A stretch of 18,527 nt of DNA from REDI01 sp038123735 (GTDB lineage: Bacteria; Myxococcota_A; UBA796; GCA-2862545), in the NCBI GenBank assembly GCA_038123735.1, contig JAYPAP010000065.1:1-18527 (forward strand), in the 5' to 3' direction. Numbering within the stretch: the stretch's first letter is position 1; each line of letters opens with the position of its first letter. Positions 14,850 to 18,527 of this stretch are shown one piece after another. A program made the translations under genes and the position numbers. The notes beneath the pieces were generated by a model. The model was not told the DNA's origin and did no database searches. It saw only the letters and a program-made list of their open reading frames with translations.

Positions 14850-17019
14850 GGGCGTGCTCTACCCGGCGAAGGAGGGTGGGATTGATGAGCTTACTCACCA
14901 TGGAACCTGGAAGCGAGGTCAGTCCGCTGGACGGCTTTTCGCGGGGGTAGTGGTGCTGGATCGCCAGCAGGTTGTCGACCTCCAGTCGAACTACCGAGGA
15001 AAGGGAGTCGGTTTCTGTCTGTTGGAGCGTATCGAGGGCAGCGTAATAGGTGCGATGGCGTGCGAATGCATCCTCTTGTTGTCCGAGTTTAGCGAGCTGT
15101 TCTATGGCAAAACTCTGCACGGAGCCTGACATATCAAATCTGCCGTCACCGGTGACTTTCAACCATGACTTGGTGAGCAACGCATCGAGCGCCGGGACGA
15201 CCCAGTGTGCTTCATCCTCATGAGGAAGGCGGAGGACTGCCTCGGCCGCTTCAAGGTCAAATCCGCCTTCGAAGACGCTCGCCTGTGCCAAGGCTGCGCG
15301 TTCCCAGCTCGGTAGTCGCCGCCAGGCCCACTCAAGAATGCTGCGAACCTTGGCTTCGAACTCGTCGGTGCCGTTGGCCTGGTCGAGATGATTTACGGCG
15401 TCTTGGAGTTGTTGGAGCAAGCCGCGAGGCGAATGAACGGAGACATTTGCGGCAGTCAGTAGGATCGGAACCGGGCAGTTATCCAGTCGTGAACAAATTT
15501 TCTCGATGGCGTGCCGTTCATCTGCCGAAGGGGTGTATGGGCCGCGCCGGCTGGGGATGTGCTGCACGAAGAGGTCAAGAGCCGCATCGTCATCCATCGG
15601 AGGCAGGGCGATCCGCAGGTCGGATGCCAGGTCCAGGGCCGTACGTCCTACGATCAGAAAATTCGCTTTCGGGGCTATCTCTCTCCACTTGCCGACCGTG
15701 GGCTCAAAGTCGAGCGTGCAGTGGTCGGCCCGGTCCAGGATGAGGAGGCAGTCGCCCAATGCAGCGAGGGCTTGCCCAAGGGAGGTGATGGTGGGGGGGC
15801 CTTGGGCCAATAAACCGAAGTGGGCGGCGATTTCGACCAGCTTTTCCTGGCGCGTATTTCCATGAGAAAGGTCGATGTAGTGGATCCCTCCTCGCCAGCG
15901 GTCCGCACATCGCGATGCGAACTGGGTCGCCACCCGAGATGTTCCAGCGCCGGCCTTGCCGATGAGTTGGACGACGGAAAACCCACTTCGAAAAGCCTCT
16001 TCAAGCTCCGATAGTTGGCGATTCCTACCGACTAGGCCGGGCAAGGTCTGAACTTCGACGTGGAGCCCACGCGCTTCGATCAGCTGTGTGGGGGCTTCAG
16101 AGCTGACTTCTGCATGAATACTGATCGTATGCGCCGCGTCGCTGAGGGAGAGGAAGGGTTCGGCGTTGTTGGCACCGGCGCGTCCATCGCGAATCTTCCG
16201 CATGACGGCGCGAACCCCGCTATCGCTGGAGAGGTCGATAGGCGCGACAATGGATTCGACCGCCGCCGGGATATCGGCCATCGAAGGCCCGCGTTTGGCC
16301 TGGAGTAACGGGCGCCATTCGGCTGGGATCGGGCGAAAGTCAACCTCTTCGTCGAACAGGACGCGGAGTAACTCGCCAAAATCTTGATGGGGGAAGGGCC
16401 GAAAGCCAGCCAAGAGCTCGTAGATGACCACGCCCATCGACCAGAGGTCACTGCTGGCATCGGCACTGGACGCATCGGTCAGTTGCTCAAGGGGAGCATA
16501 CGCTGGGGTCCCCATCATGATGCCAGGCGCCGTTCCGGAGCGGTCAGAGGCTGAGCGGGCCAATCCGAAGTCGGCGACCCGCACGCGTAGGCGGCCAAAT
16601 TTCTCGTCGAGAAGGACGTTAGCTGGTTTGATATCCCGGTGGACGATCCCCACCTCATGCGCGTGGGCGACCGCGCGAGCCATGGCGATGACCAAGGCGG
16701 CGACCTCGGCGGGCTGAGGGCGGTACGCGGTGAGAACTTCTCGGAGACTGCATCCTCGAACCAAGGGCATCACCAGGGCGGGCACTCCGTCGAGGAAGAG
16801 CACGTCCGTGACTGGGATCACCAGGGTGGGGTCGAGCTGGGCCTGTAGCCGCCCTTCTCGAAGCAGTGCGTCTGCGACGGTGGCTCTATCGGATTTGAGT
16901 ACTTTGAGCGCGTGATGGGTGCCGAGGTGCAGGTGTTTGACCTCATACACTGAAGCCATACCGCCTTCGCCGATGAGGCGCTCGACCTCGTAGCGCTCGA
17001 TGATGGTACCCGGCTTCAC
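14839..17019 (-). CDS. Ser/Thr protein kinase fused to a STAND/NB-ARC-like ATPase with a degenerate P-loop, apparently lacking TPRs
   Basis: Residues 1-230 are a Hanks-type kinase with all key residues: GEGGMASVY loop (17-25), Lys39, HRDIKPANVLL (127-137), DFGLA (150-154), GTPAYAPLEQ (170-179) and DLWSMG. Residues 325-540 resemble the ATPase of AfsR-like STAND proteins: LPGLVGRNRQLSELEEAF entry, P-loop GKAGAGTS (354-361), Walker B CLLILDRAD (424-432), VGRTALDL, and LPPMDDDAALDLF (472-484). In the P-loop the invariant lysine is Thr360, so nucleotide binding is probably impaired. A winged-helix segment (WERAALAQASVFEGGFDL onward) follows, and the protein ends soon after VRLEVDNLLAIQ, where TPRs usually begin. 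The start is GTG 17019 with AAGGAG (17029-17034) nine bases away. No membrane segment is seen. It overlaps the GT-C gene. Confidence 0.88.
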   Translation of the reverse strand: MKPGTIIERYEVERLIGEGGMASVYEVKHLHLGTHHALKVLKSDRATVADALLREGRLQAQLDPTLVIPVTDVLFLDGVPALVMPLVRGCSLREVLTAYRPQPAEVAALVIAMARAVAHAHEVGIVHRDIKPANVLLDEKFGRLRVRVADFGLARSASDRSGTAPGIMMGTPAYAPLEQLTDASSADASSDLWSMGVVIYELLAGFRPFPHQDFGELLRVLFDEEVDFRPIPAEWRPLLQAKRGPSMADIPAAVESIVAPIDLSSDSGVRAVMRKIRDGRAGANNAEPFLSLSDAAHTISIHAEVSSEAPTQLIEARGLHVEVQTLPGLVGRNRQLSELEEAFRSGFSVVQLIGKAGAGTSRVATQFASRCADRWRGGIHYIDLSHGNTRQEKLVEIAAHFGLLAQGPPTITSLGQALAALGDCLLILDRADHCTLDFEPTVGKWREIAPKANFLIVGRTALDLASDLRIALPPMDDDAALDLFVQHIPSRRGPYTPSADERHAIEKICSRLDNCPVPILLTAANVSVHSPRGLLQQLQDAVNHLDQANGTDEFEAKVRSILEWAWRRLPSWERAALAQASVFEGGFDLEAAEAVLRLPHEDEAHWVVPALDALLTKSWLKVTGDGRFDMSGSVQSFAIEQLAKLGQQEDAFARHRTYYAALDTLQQTETDSLSSVVRLEVDNLLAIQHHYPREKPSSGLTSLPGSMVSKLINPTLLRRVEHAREP

Positions 17020-17060
17020 GGTGAAGAGCTCCTTGATTCCCGCTCATCGGCAGGACGTGA

Positions 17061-17094
17061 GGCATCATGCCACGAAGTGTCGACGCATGATACC
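17061..17094 (-). promoter_or_regulatory. Inverted repeat in the lipoprotein-kinase gap (attenuator or terminator candidate)
   Basis: GGCATCATGC (17061-17070) and GCATGATACC (17085-17094) are inverted copies with one difference, which becomes a G-U pair in minus-strand RNA, giving a ten-pair stem with a 14-base loop. It begins a few bases after the lipoprotein stop and lies upstream of the kinase ribosome-binding site. No U-run follows. It could reduce read-through, stabilise the upstream transcript, or be a protein-binding site. Confidence 0.4.
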
Positions 17095-17097
17095 GGT

Positions 17098-17619
17098 CTA
17101 GGATTCAGACGAGTGCCGAATCGATTGGGCGACGAGCTGATAGAGGTTCGCGTTGAAGGCGGACGCTGGCGCAGCCATGTCTAGGATATACGTCTTGTTT
17201 GCGCTGTCGATGTAGTACCGAAGTTTCCGGAGGGGAGGGCGCCCGTTGCGTTCTTGGCGCAGCGTGAACACGATACCGCCGTCGAGGATTTTGTGCTCTG
17301 CTTCAGACTCGATCTTATCGAGGGCATGCTCTTGGCGATCCCGAAAACTATCCACGTGTTCGCGCCAGTTTTTGTGGTCAGACAATTGCTGAATCAGCAC
17401 CATGTTGTTTCGGTCGTTCTTTTTTTCGACGAAGATGAGCGAGCGTTTGACCTCTGGCTCGTGCTGCGCGGACCAGGTCTTCGGCACGTCTAGCTCCACG
17501 CCGAGATGTTCGAACTGGACGGTCGTCGCATCGGGAACGCCCGGGCTGCTGAAGATACCGCAGCTGGATAAGAACGCGGCGAAGATGACGATCGCGGACC
17601 AATAACGGCTGCTCGGCAT
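17098..17619 (-). CDS. Small predicted lipoprotein, possibly PsbP/DcrB-like
   Basis: The 173-residue product has a lipoprotein signal: SSRYW, a hydrophobic stretch AIVIFAAF, and lipobox LSSC with Cys20. Cysteine lipidation and membrane anchoring are expected. The mature part begins with a Ser/Pro spacer and contains FEHLGVELDVPKTWSAQ and KRSLIFVEKKNDRNNMVLIQQ, then a helix-rich charged segment and TLRQERNGRPPLRKLRYYID. The 'hydrophobic strand, Val-Pro-x-x-Trp' opening recalls small PsbP/DcrB-like lipoproteins, but this is only a resemblance. ATG 17619 is chosen for the signal peptide and GGAGA (17628-17632) eight bases upstream. It precedes the kinase gene by 78 bases on the same strand, and might be its periplasmic neighbour or simply adjacent. 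Confidence 0.78.
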   Translation of the reverse strand: MPSSRYWSAIVIFAAFLSSCGIFSSPGVPDATTVQFEHLGVELDVPKTWSAQHEPEVKRSLIFVEKKNDRNNMVLIQQLSDHKNWREHVDSFRDRQEHALDKIESEAEHKILDGGIVFTLRQERNGRPPLRKLRYYIDSANKTYILDMAAPASAFNANLYQLVAQSIRHSSES

Positions 17620-17666
17620 AAGAGATATCTCCGTAGATGATTCGTGTCGGGTACCATTCTGGGGCG

Positions 17667-17685
17667 CGACGTGCACGTCGACGTG
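17667..17685. promoter_or_regulatory. Overlapping palindromes with three ACGT cores spaced 6 bp (candidate operator)
   Basis: CGACGTGCACGTCG (17667-17680) and CACGTCGACGTG (17674-17685) are each perfect palindromes and overlap. ACGT occurs at 17669, 17675 and 17681. The site lies in the 79-base gap between the divergent lipoprotein (17619) and aspartoacylase-family (17699) genes, just before the ribosome-binding site of the latter. Nested symmetry suggests more than one binding register for a dimeric regulator; no regulator is encoded in the window. Confidence 0.4.
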
Positions 17686-17698
17686 GCCAGGAGGCGGC

Positions 17699-18527
17699 AT
17701 GAATATCGAGGCGTGTCTGGAGAAGTTTGAGCAGCTGCGGCGTCCTGGTCCGTTCGAGTACCGATGGCACCATCACTATGATGGGGGAAATCACGGCTTG
17801 CACCTAGTTATTGGGGCCATCGTGCATGGGGATGAAGTCGGGAGTGTGCCGGCAGTGCTGAAGACCATCGCGGCCTTGCAGGACGGTGCGGTGCAATACG
17901 GCGGCAGGGTTACTTTTTTCCTGGGGAACCCGGAAGCATCGCTGCAGAACGTGCGCTTTTTGGAGTCGGATCTCAATCGCGTATTCGTGGACGATCCGCC
18001 GCCAACGCATGAGGGACGGCGGGCCGGTGAGATCCGCCCCATGCTCGATTCAGCCGACGTTTTCCTAGACATTCACCAGACGATTTTGTTCTCCGACCGG
18101 CCCTTCTACATCTTCCCGTTTGGTCTTGAGGGATGGCGGTGGGCACGGGCCGTCGCTGGGGCTTCCACGTGGGTCACGCGCGCGCCGACGGCTCGTTTTT
18201 CTTCAGGCACGTGTTGTGCCGATGAATACGTGCGGTTGCGCGGCCGACCTGGCTTGACCCTGGAGCTGGGTCCGCGGGGATTTTCGGCGGATGCGGAGGC
18301 TAGAGCTACGGCGGCCATTCATCGTCTCTTCGCCGTGGCAGATCGGGTCGCGAGCGGGGAAGCGCTGGACGATATTGCATGCAACGAGGCGGACTTGAAC
18401 TTTGTCGAGACCGTCTGGCGCTGTCGTTTTGAGGATCCCCGGATGCGACTGCGCGAAGGATTGACCAACTTTGCTGAGGTTCGAGCTGGCGAGCGATTGA
18501 GTGCGCCGGGTACACCCAGCATCACGT
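17699..18527 (+). CDS. Succinylglutamate desuccinylase/aspartoacylase-family zinc hydrolase (partial, 3' end off the window)
   Basis: The first 276 residues are present and the frame runs off the right edge. AstE/ASPA enzymes are M14-related zinc hydrolases that cleave N-acyl amino acids. The zinc ligands are visible: His43 and Glu46 in GAIVHGDEVGS (39-49), and His126 in LDIHQT (123-128). Also present are the substrate-binding ESDLNRVF (89-96) and catalytic Glu189 in LTLELGPRG (186-194). ATG 17699 has AGGAGG (17689-17694) four bases upstream. Family members act on succinylglutamate, N-acetylaspartate or peptide-like acyl amino acids, and the substrate here cannot be decided; no other arginine-succinyltransferase (ast) gene is adjacent. 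The extension after about residue 245 is probably the C-terminal beta domain of the family. Confidence 0.9.
   Translation, partial: MNIEACLEKFEQLRRPGPFEYRWHHHYDGGNHGLHLVIGAIVHGDEVGSVPAVLKTIAALQDGAVQYGGRVTFFLGNPEASLQNVRFLESDLNRVFVDDPPPTHEGRRAGEIRPMLDSADVFLDIHQTILFSDRPFYIFPFGLEGWRWARAVAGASTWVTRAPTARFSSGTCCADEYVRLRGRPGLTLELGPRGFSADAEARATAAIHRLFAVADRVASGEALDDIACNEADLNFVETVWRCRFEDPRMRLREGLTNFAEVRAGERLSAPGTPSIT

Overview
The window is a gene-dense, high-GC bacterial chromosome segment. Two adjacent secreted proteins end in a Gly-Cys-x-Cys motif, a hydrophobic segment and an Arg-rich tail. This matches the MYXO-CTERM type of surface-sorting signal known from Myxococcota. Together with Asp/Glu/Pro/Thr-rich linkers and a Ser/Thr kinase fused to a STAND-type ATPase, it suggests a myxobacterium or related deltaproteobacterial lineage; this is an inference from gene content. 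I see no tRNA, rRNA, CRISPR array, insertion sequence or phage gene. No stretch over 300 bases lacks a gene; the largest gap is about 150 bases, before kbl.

Left part (1-4279): a partial FAD-dependent NAD(P)H oxidoreductase resembling AIFM2/FSP1 reads leftward off the edge. It diverges from a dihydroneopterin aldolase (FolB) carrying an extra C-terminal domain, and an 8-1-8 palindrome sits between the two. Next on the + strand come kbl (glycine C-acetyltransferase) and a protein of unknown function ending in a J-like domain whose HPD motif reads HPL.

Middle (4423-9090, all minus strand): hflK-hflC (one-base stop/start overlap) are followed by a three-gene, overlap-coupled set: a GT2 polyprenyl-phosphate-type glycosyltransferase with membrane anchors, a class I methyltransferase, and a flippase-like membrane protein of the LPG_synthase_TM family. 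The three look like a pathway for building or moving a lipid-linked sugar.

Right-middle (9215-13217): a small Smr-domain protein converges on a tandem pair of paralogous exported HExxH metalloprotease-like proteins with MYXO-CTERM tails. An ArsC/LMW-phosphatase-like gene then diverges from them.

Right part (13203-18527): on the minus strand, a small lipoprotein is followed by a Ser/Thr kinase-STAND protein whose Walker A lysine is absent and whose usual C-terminal repeat region is missing. Its end overlaps the start of a GT-C family membrane glycosyltransferase. Diverging from the lipoprotein, across a short gap with three ACGT cores spaced 6 bp apart, is a partial AstE/aspartoacylase-family zinc hydrolase that runs off the right edge.

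The features most worth a second look are the kinase/degenerate-STAND/GT-C arrangement, the paired surface metalloproteases, the HPL J-like protein, and the two palindromic elements in divergent promoters. Nothing amounts to a clearly defined new defence or mobile system.
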